Source: Camelus bactrianus
Lineage: Eukaryota; Chordata; Mammalia; Artiodactyla; Camelidae
Length of the DNA: 64,000 nt
Assembly (NCBI RefSeq): GCF_048773025.1
Contig: NC_133558.1
Location: forward strand, 30,806,501-30,870,500
Direction: 5' to 3'
Every line of letters starts with the position of its first letter. The first letter of the stretch is position 1. The translations under genes were made by a program, and so were the position numbers. Of the stretch, positions 22,629-35,965 are shown in pieces. The notes under the pieces were generated by a model, which did no database searches, had not been told where the DNA came from, and saw nothing but the letters and a program-made list of their open reading frames with translations.

Positions 22629-25600
22629 TGAGTGCAGCCACATCCTGCTCAGAGTGTCCTCTCTCTGTTATGCGTCAGACAGGCCTCTGCTGGACCCTGC
22701 TCGACGTCCTGGTGTGTAAGGCAAAGGCTTTCCTGGATGAGGACAGCGGACCGTCCCCAGGAGCAGAGCGTGACACCTCCAGCACATCCCTGATCTTGGC
22801 GGCAGCAGAGAGGGAGAGAACTAGCCAGAGCCAGAGAAATGTGGCCATAAAGACTCAATAATTTAAAGTCTAGATTGTGTGAAGTCGTAGGTAGAGAGAT
22901 GTGTCGACAAGGTTGAAATCTCTGGCACAGTGAGCCCTCAGGACCGGTTTGCATTCAGGAGCGGAGAGGGACAGACACAGGGACACGGAGCAGAAGCAGG
23001 AAGGAGAACCCTGTTTGAGTCCCTCATGCGAGGCTTTGCCTCCTCACTGGAAAGCGGAGATCGACGGTCTGCACAGATCTAATGCCGCCGTAACCCACGC
23101 CGCAGTTACTGTGCGACACGCACTTGTAGTTGTGCTGTGTGTGTAGACACTGCCCACAGCTCGCTGAACTGGGTCTGTTTTGTTCTCCTTAAAGCAGTCT
23201 GTGTTTTTTATCCAAATCCCAAGAGAGAAGAACCACTTGACGTTGCTCAGGAGAGCAAGTGACGTGAAGCTGCTCTTCATCTGAGGGTTCCGGGCGACAG
23301 GTGGGCAGACCTGGCTCGTGGCATCTTTGAGCAGTGGCTTCCAAGCACCTGACAGTTTACTGGGGGTGCTTGCTGAAAACAGAGTTTACCAGCATGGGGA
23401 TGCATCCCTGCAAATTCAGAGGCAGCGACGCCTACTTTGGTACCCAGCACGCCCAGGTGCTTCTCTGTGCTTCAGCGTCCGGGTGGCCACTGTTACACGG
23501 CTTGATGTGACAGGCGGGGGGCTGCGGTCCTGTGGGGATGCTAGCATGTGAATAACCTGCCCCTCCCTTCCTCCATCCTGCATCATAATTGTTCATTGGA
23601 AAAGGATGCTAGTGCAGGTAGCGGAGGGAGGGACACTGAGGATGCAGCTGGGAGAAGCAGTGAGGCATCCCAGATCAGCTCTGCAGCCCCTCCCAGCCCC
23701 AGGGCTAACTGATCTTCGGCCTTCTCATCTTTGTTTCTGGGAGAACAGCAAATCCCAAAGACAGTGATTGAGTTCACTGTACCCAGAGTTACTAATTTTC
23801 TCTTTCTTTGAGGAAAGCTTTGCCATTCTGGTTGAGAGACAGTTTTGACAAAGACAGAGAAAGAAACAATTTCTGAGTAATCAGATGGTGTGATTCTTGT
23901 TTTTCTGTATAGAATTTCTTTGAAGTTTTCACATTTGGAGAAGAAGCGCCTTTTGCAGGCACATGAGGGGCCCCGTGGCCCTGTCCGTTGCCCTGTTGGT
24001 TGAGATGCAGGGATGAAGTGGGTGGCGGCCTCTCATCCTTTGATGTAGGGATGTCAGGTAAGAATCTGCCACAGCAGAGTGAGAGTGGAGACCGTGGGGC
24101 CCAGGAGTGACAACGGTGACAGCAGGGACCCTGGCCAGCAGACTGACCAGACGCTGCCCTTTTCTGCATCTGTTGGAAAGAAGCTAGCTTTTTAAAAAAA
24201 TAAGAATAAAATATACATAATGAAGCTAGCCTTTTGATGAAACCCTTTCTTTGCCGTGGCTTGGATAAAGAACATTTCCTCAAAGACACCTCCAGTTGCA
24301 ATGTGTTAATAGCTTCAAAAGTAGACATTCTCCTCCCAGACTAGGTGTGCCTCAGGCACAGGGGGCCATCCTGGGCTGGGCAACTTCCACGTCGATCGCT
24401 TGGTCATAGAGCTATTTTACTGCTGTGATCCCATTAACGCTGACATTTCACTGTTCTATTTTTGGAAACTTTTTCTTACTATCAAAATCCAGCAAAGCCA
24501 CACAGCTGCTGAGAGCCCACAGGATAAAAACAAACAGCTTGGTCTGGCTGGATTGAATTTTTCTGTTTTGGGCCGCTCTTTCCCTTTGGGCTTCAGCTAA
24601 TTCCTCTACCGTGAAGGCTGACGTCAGTGCTGTCACCCTGCAAGGGGATCAACAGGGCTCAGCAGGTGACAAGGACCATCTTAGCTGCACAGGGCGGGGC
24701 AGGTCCTTCCACGGTGCAGGGAGCCCAGCCAGGCAGACCAGCAGGTCTGTTCAAGGACAGGCCCAGGCTCGGCCGTCACATTCTCACTCCTCTCGTCTGT
24801 ACTAAACTGTCCTTTCCCCGTGGGCAGAAACGAGGCCGGGACCAAAAGCTCTCTGAAAATGCCCCATCAGGCTTTTCCACCTCCCTCCATGGAACAAAGT
24901 TCCAGCCAAGCAAATGCAGAATCCTCTGGCACGTGGTCACAAGTTCGGTTCTCATTCAGGCCTTTGCAACTGACAGGGGTTTGTTCAAAATAGACACCAG
25001 AGTTCTGTATCCTCTTTCCCAGGTGAATGGAGACAGGTCACAATGTCCCGATTCCTGAAAGTCTGGGGGAAGCGGAGGTGCCCGTGGGCTGCTCCCTGTT
25101 CTCAGGGGGGAGGAGTCAGGTCCCTGTGCTGCCCAGGGGGCTGGGGGCTGTGGTGACTTGGTCCTGGTACAATCGCAGAGGAGTGGGTACGTGACTGGGG
25201 GTCTGAGTGTCTCTGGAAGTTCTCCATCACACCTCCTTTGACTTATGAGCCATGATTTGATCTCTTCTTGAATTCTCTCTAAACAAATCGGTGTAATTAC
25301 ACACGGTTTATAAAAATCAGCATAATGCAGACGAGGTAAGGGCAGGGGGAGGACACACAGCTTGAGCTGTGTATTGAAGCAGAGGTGGGACTGCTTAGAT
25401 TCCTAAAGGGAAACCTTCCTAAAACGTGGCTGCCTCCTTGGACGACTTCTTGTCTGAGTTCTGCCAAGGAAGAGATGGAACCCTGCGCTGGAGGCTTCCA
25501 AAACACAGCGAGATCTAGCAGGAGTGAGGCAAAGGACTGCTTTCTCCCTCAGCCTCACTGCTCTCCTTCTTGGAAGATCCTTTCTCTGGGACTACATGTG

Positions 25601-25724
25601 CTCCCCATTCCTGTCTCTGCAAGGAGCTACATACCCAGGCCTGATCTCGCCCACATTTCAGTTTACTGACGTCTCTACGTAAGTCTGCTGCTATTTTCCA
25701 AACTCACGTATCTAACATGGAATT

Positions 25725-26060
25725 ACTTTTCTCCCGGTCAGTCTAGGTCTCCTTCCCAGCTGTCACATTCCTCTTAGAGCCGCCCTCATCCTTCCAGCCT
25801 TCTCGGTATGACTCCTTGGAGCTGGGCACCCTTGAATCTTCTCTTTCCTCCACTGTAGTTCATCATCCACCACTGCTGAACGTTGTTTTGAAACATTTCT
25901 CCGCGTGCGCCCTCAACACACCCTGCTTGTAAGGATCCTCTCCAGGCTCACTGACTCCCACCCAGAGGACTCCTAGCTGGTTTCCACACCACAGGAGCTA
26001 ATCTTCGTTGCTAGAACAAGCTTCCTAAATACAACATTTGGAGACTTCACCTTCTCGAGT
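25725..26060 (+). mobile_element. Possible L2 fragment
   Basis: L2-like order: gagctgggcacccttgaatc, ttctctttcctccactgtag, ctgactcccacccagaggac, aagcttcctaaatacaac. Diverged. Confidence 0.4.
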
Positions 26061-26069
26061 ACTAGCAAC

Positions 26070-26140
26070 GTAACCTTGAGAGGTACGTCGCAGTTCTCAG
26101 CCTCAGTTTTCCTCATCAGTAAAATGGGAACAACCACCAC
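26070..26140 (+). mobile_element. MIR fragment
   Basis: Forward MIR core: caacgtaaccttgagagg, then ctcagttttcctcatcagta and aaaatgggaac. Confidence 0.5.
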
Positions 26141-26999
26141 ATTCCTGGAATGCTACCAAAAAAATACATAACCAATATTTTATCGAGCCTTCCCGAGAGG
26201 CATGATATGATTATTCAAGGTGGTAGTCTTTTGGTCACTGCTGCTTCCAAAATAATTTCCAGTTTTCAATCTGATGAAAGAATCTGGTCACACTACACGA
26301 CAGTTACAGAATTAAGCAGCTGAATAATCGCCAAGAGCTTTGACTCGGAGGTGGAGTACCTGCTGTTAAGAGTGACGAGGCATGGATGACGACCCGCTGA
26401 GTCCCATGGTTCAAATGAACAGCTGGGCATTGTGCGTTCCGGTCCTCAAAGCTGAACGACCTTTTCCCTGTAACCACTGCTCCACACCTTGGTAAGTTTC
26501 TCCCCCGTTTCCTCCCACCTCCTAAGCACTTCCATACCTCTATGGCTGTGAGAAGGAACATCTCAAGTTGGCTTTTCAATCAGGTCTCTGATTTTCCTTT
26601 TTCTGGGACAGCGTGAATGACTCGTTTATATGATAGCACCTTTTGTGTGACTCATTAGTTATTTCGTCTGGGGACGCCTTATGCCAAACCACTCAAGTTA
26701 GGACTCACACTTCTTTTGTGATTGCTGCAGCTCAGGGTGCATGTCTGAGACCAATAAATACATTACTGATTGGTGGACGGCGTCCAGCTTGGCTATGGAT
26801 GACGTACCTGTGTAACGTCCGGTACACACTCCCACGTACATTTTTCTCCTACAGTTGAATCTGTGTAAGTTTTAGCTTTTCAACACAGCTGAAAACTACC
26901 TAAGGGCAGGCGTTTGTCCTCTTTCCGGCAAGCTCTCGGTGCCAAGAAAGAGAGGGCATCGCCGACACTTGCCACCCACCTGAAACACAACAGCAGCTG

Positions 27000-27335
27000 T
27001 TTCCTGAGCACTTAGTAAGCGCCTGACACAGCTCTGAGTACTTCAAGTAAACTGAATATTTAATTATGGACGACAGCTCTGTATTGTGGGTTTCATAATG
27101 TTTAGTTTTTATATTTTAATTTATTTTTTAATTTAAAAATTTTTTTGTTATTATTTTTTTAATGGAGGTACTGGGGATTGAACCCAGGACTTCGTGCATG
27201 CTAAGCATGTGCTCTGCCACTGAGCTATACCCTCCCCCGGTTTCATAATGTCTTGATGACGCGGGAGGACACTGAGATCACACGTAGTAAGTGACGGAGC
27301 CAAGATTCAAACTCAAGACTTCAAAGCCTGTGTGC
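27000..27335 (-). mobile_element. MIR SINE interrupted by a camelid SINE
   Basis: The left half (27000-27101) has tttcctgagcacttagtaag and cctgacacagctctgagtac. The right half (27252-27335) has acactgagatcacacgtag and ggagccaagattcaaactca. The camelid SINE at 27102-27238 and its duplicated target separate them. Confidence 0.7.
27102..27238 (-). mobile_element. Camelid tRNA-Ala-derived SINE (Vic-1 type), copy 2
   Basis: The same tRNA-like head (tagctcagtggcagagc, then ggttcaatcccc), with a long A/T-rich tail on the minus strand. The perfect 13-bp repeat ggtttcataatgt at 27089-27101 and 27239-27251 brackets it. The insertion lies inside an older MIR, whose halves flank it. Confidence 0.9.
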
Positions 27336-27734
27336 ACAGTCACTGTCCAGCCCTGCCTCTCATGAGTCCCACTGCTTTCAGATCCCACAAGAGACTCCCC
27401 TGAAAGGGAGCCTAGTTGTAACTTGTGCTTTTCACCTACTTTGGCGGCAACTCACGTTTTCAGTGACTCTTTGTTCTCTAGCTATTAAGCTATTAAGTTA
27501 GACTCTTAATTCCTTCTACATTTTGCCTCTTTTTGTTTTGGCCAACTGCTAGTTATTCTAGGTAGGGTCTCCTTGACAGTGAATCCTTTTTGAAGACAAC
27601 ACTTGATAAGTTATAAAAATAAAGGGACTATAAACTGTAGACTGAGTTAATCTGCGCCTCTCACGGTAGCTTTGAACTCCAGAAAAAAAAAGATCCTGTG
27701 GGATTTCTTCTTGTTTTAACTAACTCACAGTAAG

Positions 27735-28302
27735 GATGAATTCTCAACAGGAAAGTTATGTGTTGGAGCAGACTGACTGTGTTTTGCAACGATGGGCATA
27801 TTTCCTGCTCCTCATTACTCTTCTAGAACTCTGCCCCTCCTCCACTGAGGACTGCTCCCACTTTGTTCCTTCCCCTAAAATCTGGGCAGACCTTTATGAC
27901 TGCCTATGCACCATGGCAGATGTAAACAGTGTGACTTCTGAGGTCGGTCACAGAAAGGCCAGGCACTTCCACCTTGCTCTGCCAGGCTGCTCCCTCTTGG
28001 AACCTCGCCTCCATGTTGTGAGGAAGCCCAAACAGCCCACGAAGAGCCTCCCCCTCCACCGCCCGAGAGGAGCCATGGCCTCGCTGAGCTCCCAGCCAAC
28101 GGCCACACCAGCCAACAGATGGTTTCGAGTGAACCATCTCGGAAGTCCCCGGCTGAGCGGGCGGCGACACTGCAGGAAGCAGAGCCAAGGTGTCCCCCCA
28201 AGCCCTGCTCAAATAGCAAATCCGTGAGCCAAGTAAATGACTCGATGTTTCAGGCCCTTGGTTTTGGGGTAGCTTGTTATGCAATAGTTGATAAGTGGGG
28301 CA
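27735..28302 (+). mobile_element. MaLR-type LTR (MLT1-like)
   Basis: Has gtgtgacttctgaggtcggt, the gtgaggaagcccaaacagcc block and ggttttggggtagcttgtta near its end. An ancient solo LTR. The open frames across it are fossil chance frames, not genes. Confidence 0.65.
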
Positions 28303-29429
28303 CAGGTCATATAAAGGCTCTGTTCCAAAGCAAACTAAACCACTACTATTGAGTTGGAGCGAATTGCCTTCGGTGTTTTTCCCTCTTTTCTTCCCTGCTC
28401 ACGTGCTCTGTTACAGTGGATACTTCTCCAGTTCCCGTGGCTCCTCCCAAGGGGAGGGAGCTCCATTCACACATCACTGGGACCCCCTCCCCAGCCTCTC
28501 TCCTACTCCTCTTCAGGGCAAGAGGAGTGACATCCCTCAGGTACCTGCAGGGACAGGAAACTGGAAATGCCAGCTCACCCTCCAGCATCTTTCTCTTGAT
28601 CCATCCTGGCCTACAAAGGGCTCTGCTCTGCTCTCAGCCACGTGCTGAGCCCAGCAGAAAAGACTCTGCCCTGCGGAGCAGCCAGACATTTTCCGTCTCT
28701 GTAACAGAGGGAGAATGAGGCCGCATGGCTCCGAATTTCAGTTCTGGGAAGCCCTGGCTGAAGCTCACCGCAGCCGCCTTCTCGGCTTCCGCCTTTAATC
28801 AGAAACCAAGCTGGCGTTATTGATCTCATCTGTCTTACTTCTTATTTAACACTCAGCGAGTCCGGAACCAAACAGGGAAAGGTTAGTGTCGGTTATTAAT
28901 CCACGCTGAATTTTAAGAATGGGCGATGGCTTCTCAAGGCAAGTGCCAAGAGCCTCTCCAGCAGGACCCTTGCATGCAGAGCCATGTGCATCGTGTGCTG
29001 AGGGCTACGCTTCAGTCTGGATTAAGAGCCCCTTACATTGAATTAAGAAGAACAAAAATTCCAATAGGAAAATCATTTCAGGCTGGTTCATGTTTAAAAG
29101 ACACTGTAAGCCCCCACTTGCCATATTTTTTTTATTGTAAATGTGATTTTTTTTCAAGAGGAAGTAGGGAGCATCAGTCCTGATCTCTGGAATAGGTAAA
29201 ACTGAACTTCCATATGGGTTATTTTTACTAAACATGCTGCCCGTTGGGGAGATTGAACACAGAGATTGAGGGAAGGGTTCAGAATGACTTGAAATGTGTT
29301 TGAAAGTTTGGATTTCCTTTCCTTTCAAGTGTTAGGGTTAGGACTTGATAGAATTTGGCAGGGAGGGGCGGCTTCCCACTCCCTTGTCAACTGTGGAGAC
29401 AGACGCCTGGCCCTGGTCGGCTCTCAGGC

Positions 29430-29458
29430 GGGGGAGGTGGGGAGGGCAGGGGTGAGGG
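29430..29458 (+). other. Potential G-quadruplex motif
   Basis: Five runs of three or more G (GGGGG, GGGG, GGG, GGGG, GGG) with short loops of 1-4 bases on the plus strand, which is the non-template strand for nothing known here and antisense to RCAN2 pre-mRNA. Folding is inferred. Confidence 0.45.
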
Positions 29459-29929
29459 CTGACCTGCACCTCCCTCCGTCCACCCAGGCACTGGCCTGTA
29501 TTTGAGCTTACCGCGACTTTGAACCCTCTCTCAGTCCTGGCAGGGCAGATCCTGGTTTGGTTTGGGGCCCAAAGCATTCCTCAGTAGAAGGACTGAGTTA
29601 TAGTGAAAACCATCAGGAAGTTTCCCAAAGCTGCACCCTGTCCCCAGGGCATGAAGATATGCTATTTAACAGTACTTTGAAGTTATCTGCTACAATCTTT
29701 TCTTCCCCTGTTTTTCCAAGGGGAGGAAAGGGAGTGTGTGTCTGTGTCTGGGAAGGGGGCGGGAGCAGGTGAAGCATCTCTGCACTGTTTTCCCCTCATG
29801 CTTCTGCTCGTGCTCCTGCTTCCACACTGGGACCTGACCCCTTACTAGGCACTCCTTGCCTCTATGTCTCTGATGGCTCTTTGCCACCTTTAAATACCAC
29901 AGAAGTGTAATTAATTAACGTGCTCCTTC

Positions 29930-30098
29930 ATCAAGGGGGCGAAACTCCCAGTGGTGTCTGGAAATGTGATGGGAATTTTTTTTTTTGGTTGTCATAAGGA
30001 CTGGGTAGGGTATTTAGTAGGTGAGGCCCCTGAGATGCTAAATGTACTACAATCTGTAGGCTTGTCGGTTCCAAAATATCACACTGAGAAACACTGAG
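29930..30098 (+). mobile_element. MER5A/B-like hAT MITE, decayed
   Basis: Contains ggtgtctggaaatgtgatgg, ggttgtcataaggactgggt and the end pattern cacactgagaaacactg. More diverged than the copy at 3145. Confidence 0.6.
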
Positions 30099-30175
30099 CT
30101 GAGAGCTTAGCATAGGCACTCACATTTTAGGAGGAGACTAAGATGTGGCTTGCAAATCAAGTGACCATAAGTAGG

Positions 30176-30352
30176 TAACACACACTGAGCAGTTACTATG
30201 TCCAGGACCGGACATAGAGATGTACATGGATTATCTCATTCCATGTTCCCAACAATCTGGTTTTACTGTTGAGGAAGCCAAGGCACAGAAAGGTTAAGAA
30301 AGTTGCTCAGAGTCACACAGCTAATAAAAGGTGGAGCCTGGATTCAAACACA
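30176..30352 (-). mobile_element. MIR SINE
   Basis: The reverse of MIR: gagcagttactatgtccagg, ccaaggcacagaaaggttaa, gctcagagtcacacagctaa, cctggattcaaacaca. Confidence 0.8.
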
Positions 30353-31017
30353 TATCCTGAGTTTCCATCCTCCTCCTCTCTCTTCACGTTGGAGCTTCAC
30401 TGACAGCTGTGAAATAAAAAAAGGGATGATCTAGGGTGGAGGGACGGCTAGGTCCATACGGACAGCTATTTGGTAGCTGCCTGTTCACAAGGTCAGTCTG
30501 AGTGTGGAGAAATTATTGATTTTCTAAGTAGAAGTGGAAAGAGGGATTCAGGATTCAAAAAAAAAAAAAAATTCTAGGGAGGAAGAAATGTTCCAGGGAG
30601 GAAGAAATATTACAGAGAAGGAAGTCCTTTGCAAATTTTTTCTCTCTGATTCCTCAGTGATTCCACGAGCTCATACTTAACTTGGGTAGACCTGGGAGGA
30701 AACTGCTGTGGGCAGACTCGAGGGCAGGGCGGATCACTCAGCAGCAACTCTGTCCCTTTTCTTTCTATAGCAGCTGCTTCTGTCAAAGGATGCCCTCGAA
30801 GCCTGGGTGGCATAGGGTCTAAAGCAAAGCACAGACCAACCCAACTATTTCACTGGCAGTTCTGAGAACAAGTCCAGGTAAACCACCACCACCACCACAG
30901 AAAAGACATCAGGGCTGCGCACGGACTTCCCTGCCGCAGTAGGTCTGGGATAAGTGCACGTCAGGACAAGAAGATGGACGTGAGTGGTCAGAGGTCTTCT
31001 TCCTCACTCACCTCCAC

Positions 31018-31323
31018 TGATCATCAAAAAGTTACATTTCTTACAAATAACAAATACTGGTGAGGATGTGGAGGAAAGGGAAACCTTGAATACTATTGGT
31101 GGGGATGTAAATTGGTGCCGCCACTATGGAAAACAGCATGGAGGTTCCTCAAAGAACTAAAGCTAGAACTACCACGTGATCCAGCAATTCCACTCCTGGG
31201 TGTTTATCCGGAAAAAATGAAAACACTAATTTGAAAAGATACATGCACCCCAATGTTCACAGCAGCATTATCTCCAATAGCCAAGATTTGGAAGCAATCC
31301 AATGCTCATCAAAGATGTGGTGT

Positions 31324-31356
<33 letters not shown>

Positions 31357-31797
31357 GAAATATTACCCAGCCATAAACAAGAATGAAATTCTGCCATTTT
31401 CAGCAATGTAGATAGACCCAGAAAATACTATGCTTAGTGAAATAAAACAGAGAAAGACAAATACTACATGATATCACTTATATGTGGAATCTAAAAAATA
31501 AAACAAATGAATATAACAGAACAGAAACCAACTCACAGATACAGAGAACCAACTAGTAGATGCCAATGGGGAGAAGGAAAAGGGGAGAAAAAACATAGGC
31601 GTGGGGGATTAAGAATACAAACTACTGTGTATGAAAGAGATAAGTAACAAGGACATATTGAACAGCATAGGGAATTAGAGCCATTAGTTTGTAATAACTT
31701 TTAATGGAATATAACCTATAAAAAACTGAATTGCTATGCTGTACACCTGAAATTAATATAATGTAAATCAACCATACTTCAATTAAAAAAAAGAGAA
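31018..31797 (+). mobile_element. L1 3' end, 5'-truncated, with (CA)n
   Basis: It starts at atcatcaaaaag, covers the ORF2 C-terminal part (gatccagcaattccactcct) and the 3' UTR, and ends ttcaattaaaaaaaag. It carries a (CA)n run at 31325-31354 in the ORF2 end. Its 3' UTR differs from the other copies, so it is a separate subfamily. Confidence 0.85.
31325..31354. repeat. (CA)n microsatellite
   Basis: About 15 CA units inside the L1 at 31018-31797. Confidence 0.95.
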
Positions 31798-33663
31798 GAG
31801 TTTGCTTCTCTTTGAGGTTTTCCTCTAGGACTAGCTAAAGGGACTATTTATCTTCACTCCCTCCTAAGTCAGTTAGGACCTAAAGGACGCCATGGGGACA
31901 ACAGATTGAGGACCTGAATTAGTGGTTGAGACAACCACTTAGAAGGGAGGTAAGGAACCAACGGAACCACAGAGGGAGATGGGTGGGAAGACACAGAGAG
32001 AGGAGGGAGATGCGGTCTCTGAAGGCTGCAATGTGGTGCTGGTGCTCCGGAGCGAGAGGACAGCACAGACGCGCGGAAGGGAAGAGCGGTGTGGACGGGC
32101 TCTCTGTGCGCTTGGCCACAGACTCAGAAGGTTGTCCTCTGTGCGAGTGATCATTCTGTTCGACCTTTCCCGGTATTAGGGGCCGGGCTCCGGGAACAGC
32201 TGTGGGGATGCGCACGACCGCGCGCACGCACACCTGTGCCCGTATTTTGGTTGTGCCAATTTCTCTACAACGTGCTTATTTCATTTGTGAAATAAGTAAA
32301 GGAAATGCTTCATATTACTACTCAATACTGACTGAAGATAACTGTGAAGTATAATGCTAAGAAGAAACGCCCTTTTAACATTTCCACCCCCAGGGAAAAT
32401 TCTTCCAAAAGGGGTAGAAAACTAGGAGTGTATGTTCCGGGCTTACGAATCTGCGTCCCTCGGGCGGGCAGTGACGCACAGAGACTGCACTGGATACTGG
32501 GACTGGCTGTTTTATTTGCTTTTTATGTCTGTGATCAGAATATAGCAATTGTCAGACAAGAACCGGGGCTTATATAACTGGTCATACCACAGGCATCCCA
32601 AATATAGGTGTTCATCTATATTTTAAAAATGGAATTTTCTCTACCTTTCAGTCAATGAGCCTGGAATGGAAAATGTTTCTTCCTTATAAGTGACACGAAT
32701 TAATGAAATCTGTTTTCCATTTGGGGGAAACAATGTATACTGAGCAGCAAACCAGCAAAACTGCTTTACTCTGGCATGTTTTGATAGAGAAGAATTTGGA
32801 AAAAAAAATCTAAATATAGCAACTTGAAACTCCAGTGCCATTTTAAGCCCTCCTTTGCAGTTAACTAAAATTGATCTCCCTAGCAAGAGCTAAAAATAGG
32901 AGGAAAAAGGGGAACAGACAATGACTTTTCATCTCTCTCCCTGCAGGCATTTCCAGTGACAATGAACTTGACCTTCCAGAGCCATCCTAGAGAGCAGAAT
33001 AGGCCGGCATTTCACGTCCCATCTATGATTTACCACCCATCTACTGCCACGGGCATCTCCATTTTGCTATTTTGCTGACGAGCACAGATAAGCTGCTTTG
33101 CTGGGCTGAGTTTTGTTTTTCCTATTTTGTTTTACATCCACAAAGAACACAGCACTATAGTCTTTCTGGAGCCTGGAACAATGGGCATTATGAAATAAAC
33201 AAAAGTGAATATCCAATTCATTCTCCACTAGGTCAAAGCTCATCTTATTTTGTCCAGATCATTGTTAAACGGTGGGCTTCTCTAAATTCACCGGGGGACT
33301 GATATAAATGCAGAAAGCTTCTGTTTTATAGGGGAGAGACCTGTCCTTTAAACAGCAGAGGATGGCAAATTCTGATCCACATGTCCTGCTTGATACTAGA
33401 GGAAAAGAGTCAAACTTAAAGGAACCAATGCAGTGGATCTGTTTTCCGAGATGCCAATAAGCAGAGAAACGCAATCTGGAGGGACAGAATGTCTAAGGTG
33501 TTTTGTATTTTTAAAACATTCTTTTGCAACAATCTTGAACTTCTTCTGGAGAAATTAATTTTGTTCTTTAAGAAATCTATCTGGTTTCTCAGACCTTCCA
33601 CCTTTCAAGGGCAAGGGTGCTGGCTCCATTAATCCTTTCTGTTTCTTCCCAGGGGCAGAGGGA

Positions 33664-33862
33664 CCATTTTAACTTACTAGCTGTGTAGCCTTAGGCAAAT
33701 TCCTTAACCACCCTGTGCCTCACATGCCCCAGCTGTACAAATGAGGAGAGTAACACCTGTCTCCTGGAGTCGCAGTAAGCATTAAATGAGATCATCTATA
33801 TAGTAAGCTGTTTAACACAACGCCAGACATATATTAAGTGCTGTATGTAAGCTTTAGCCATT
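33664..33862 (+). mobile_element. MIR SINE
   Basis: Forward MIR: cttactagctgtgtagcctt, aggcaaattccttaaccacc, agtaagcattaaatgagatc. Nearly complete core and 3' part. Confidence 0.8.
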
Positions 33863-34840
33863 GCTTCCATTTACATTTTCCCCCTAATATCTATTTTCCT
33901 TACTTTCTGGATCAAAACCAGAATATACAGTCATGAAAAATGTTTGGAATCGTGCCTCTCATATTTTGCAGACCATGCACTTACTCTCATGATAATAAAC
34001 AGAACGGAGAGATGCTTCACCAGTTAGGTGACTCTGGTCTCCTGTTGTCACATCCCACTAAGGGTTTCAAAGGAAACCCACAGGCTCGGGCTTCATCGTG
34101 GTTCCTCTGTGGCTGCATTTTCTAGCCATGCTTGTTTCGTGGGCCTCTTTAGAAGTTCCAGGGGGCCTGAGTTGTCCTCTCTGGAAGAGGGTCACTGGTG
34201 CTCCTTTCTTCAAGAACAAGGTGCTGTCTTGCCCCCTCCTGTCTGAGCTGAGGCCTGTGTCCTCACGCTCTCGTTTACCCTGCATGAAAGGGTCATGATG
34301 ACCCACGTCACTGCATTTCCATGGGCAGCTACATGTGTCAAAGCTCCAACAAGCCCCTGCATCTACCAAAGTGATCCCAGACCAGAGTACCATCTCACCC
34401 TGGATCCCGGCTCTGAGCTGCTCTTTCTTTAGACTTGCTCTTCCTCAGCATCCTTAGATTTCTGCATCCCTTCTCAGTCACTCAGCTCAACCAATTTAGC
34501 ACCATTAGTCACTCCTCCAAAGGAAGCAAAACTCCTCTCCTTTGATCATCTAAGTTGCTTTTCTCTGTTCCCATTCTAATTTATTTCTCTATTCCTGGAA
34601 CTGAGGTAGCCATCCCTTAACATGGAATGACTTATAATTTGTTACTGAAATGATTCTGCCTAAGGATTAAAAGTGAATTTTACTAAGTCATTTTTTTTTC
34701 CCAAGTGGAAATGCTCAGAGTCCTTTTGGTGGAAAAAATATTCATTTAGTGCTGTCTGACTCAGTCTGGCTAAAGCCATAAGACAGCAACAACTTGCCAG
34801 TGAAGAAATTATCTCTAGGGCTAATAGCTCTGATATCTTC

Positions 34841-34866
34841 ACTCATTCATTCATTCATTCATTCAG
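34841..34866. repeat. (ATTC)n tetranucleotide repeat
   Basis: Six tandem cattcatt-type units. The phrase after it (gtttaatgagcatcttctat) suggests the edge of an old interspersed repeat. Confidence 0.9.
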
Positions 34867-35593
34867 TGTTTAATGAGCATCTTCTATGTGCAAACTATCA
34901 GGCACTGGGAATACCAGAATGAATAAAACATGCCTTCTCCCCTCCAAAAGCAGGGAAGACAGAAAGCTGAATGATAGAAAATTAACCACAAGGAGAAGTG
35001 AGCTTTTGTGGAACGAGTCAGGTCAGAAGGAGACTGAAGGAGTAATTCCCGGCCCTGGCACCTGGTTGGGGGTGAGGGGGCAGAGATGCAGGTGAGGGGA
35101 TGCAGGGCGGGGCCCCACTGTCTCATCACTGCAGCTGAAACAGCCGCCAGAGGCCCCAGCCTCCTCTATAACCTCTGTGATATTTTCAACTTAGTTGTTG
35201 GATATAAATCATTCATCTGTGTGGGGTGTAGAAGCTTCAGGGATACCGGAAAAGGACGAATGGATAACTAAATAAAGAGAAACAGCCTCAAACTGCTGGC
35301 AAGGAATGGAGAGAGAGATACATCAAGAGAAGACAGCCAAACTGCAGCTGTTCCACGGGACACAGCATCAGTCATCCGGGAAGAGCAGGAGACCTTCCTT
35401 ACACACACAGCACACAGATCTTCATTTGCACACTTACCCAGACCCGGGGTTAGGCTTTCTGGAAGTTATAGGGGTGTTAGAGATGATTGTCAATGGGTTG
35501 GGATAAATGTTCTGCCTGTGTCCTAGCAGAGCCGGCCTCAAGCCCACCCAGGCAGCCAGGATCCTTAACAGAAGGCCATTGGATCTGGCTAAA

Positions 35594-35676
35594 TGGTGGT
35601 TAGAAGAGCCAGGGCTGACACTGGTTTCTGCTCCCAGCCAGCTGTGTCACCTTGGGGAAGGGCGTTCACCTCTCTG
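35594..35676 (+). mobile_element. MIR fragment, cut by an L1
   Basis: Forward MIR: agagccagggctgacactgg, agctgtgtcaccttggggaa, then it stops abruptly where the L1 at 35677 begins. Confidence 0.6.
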
Positions 35677-35965
35677 CAGTATAGCTGATTTACAATGTTG
35701 TGCTAATTTCTGGTGTACAGCATAGTGATTCATGTATACACATGTGTATATACATATATACATGTGTGTGTATATAAATATATTCCTTTTCATATTCTTT
35801 AAACTATAGGGCATTATGAGGTATTGAATATAGTTCCCTGTGCTATACAGTAGGGCCTTGTTGTTTATCTATTTTATATACAGTAGTTTGTATCTGCTAT
35901 CCCAAACTCCTAATTTATCCCTCTCCCACCCCCTTTCCCCTTTGGTAACCATAAGTTTGTTTTTC
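35677..35965 (-). mobile_element. L1 3' UTR fragment
   Basis: The reverse of an L1 3' UTR: ctgatttacaatgttgtgct, then ttccctgtgctatacagtag, to ggtaaccataagtttg. The poly(A) end is missing. It abuts a MIR piece on its left. A (TA/CA)-rich stretch lies at 35732-35782. Confidence 0.85.

Noticed and set aside
27736-28284. Open frames of 126-163 codons on both strands
   Set aside because: They lie across an ancient LTR and match no protein family that I recognise.
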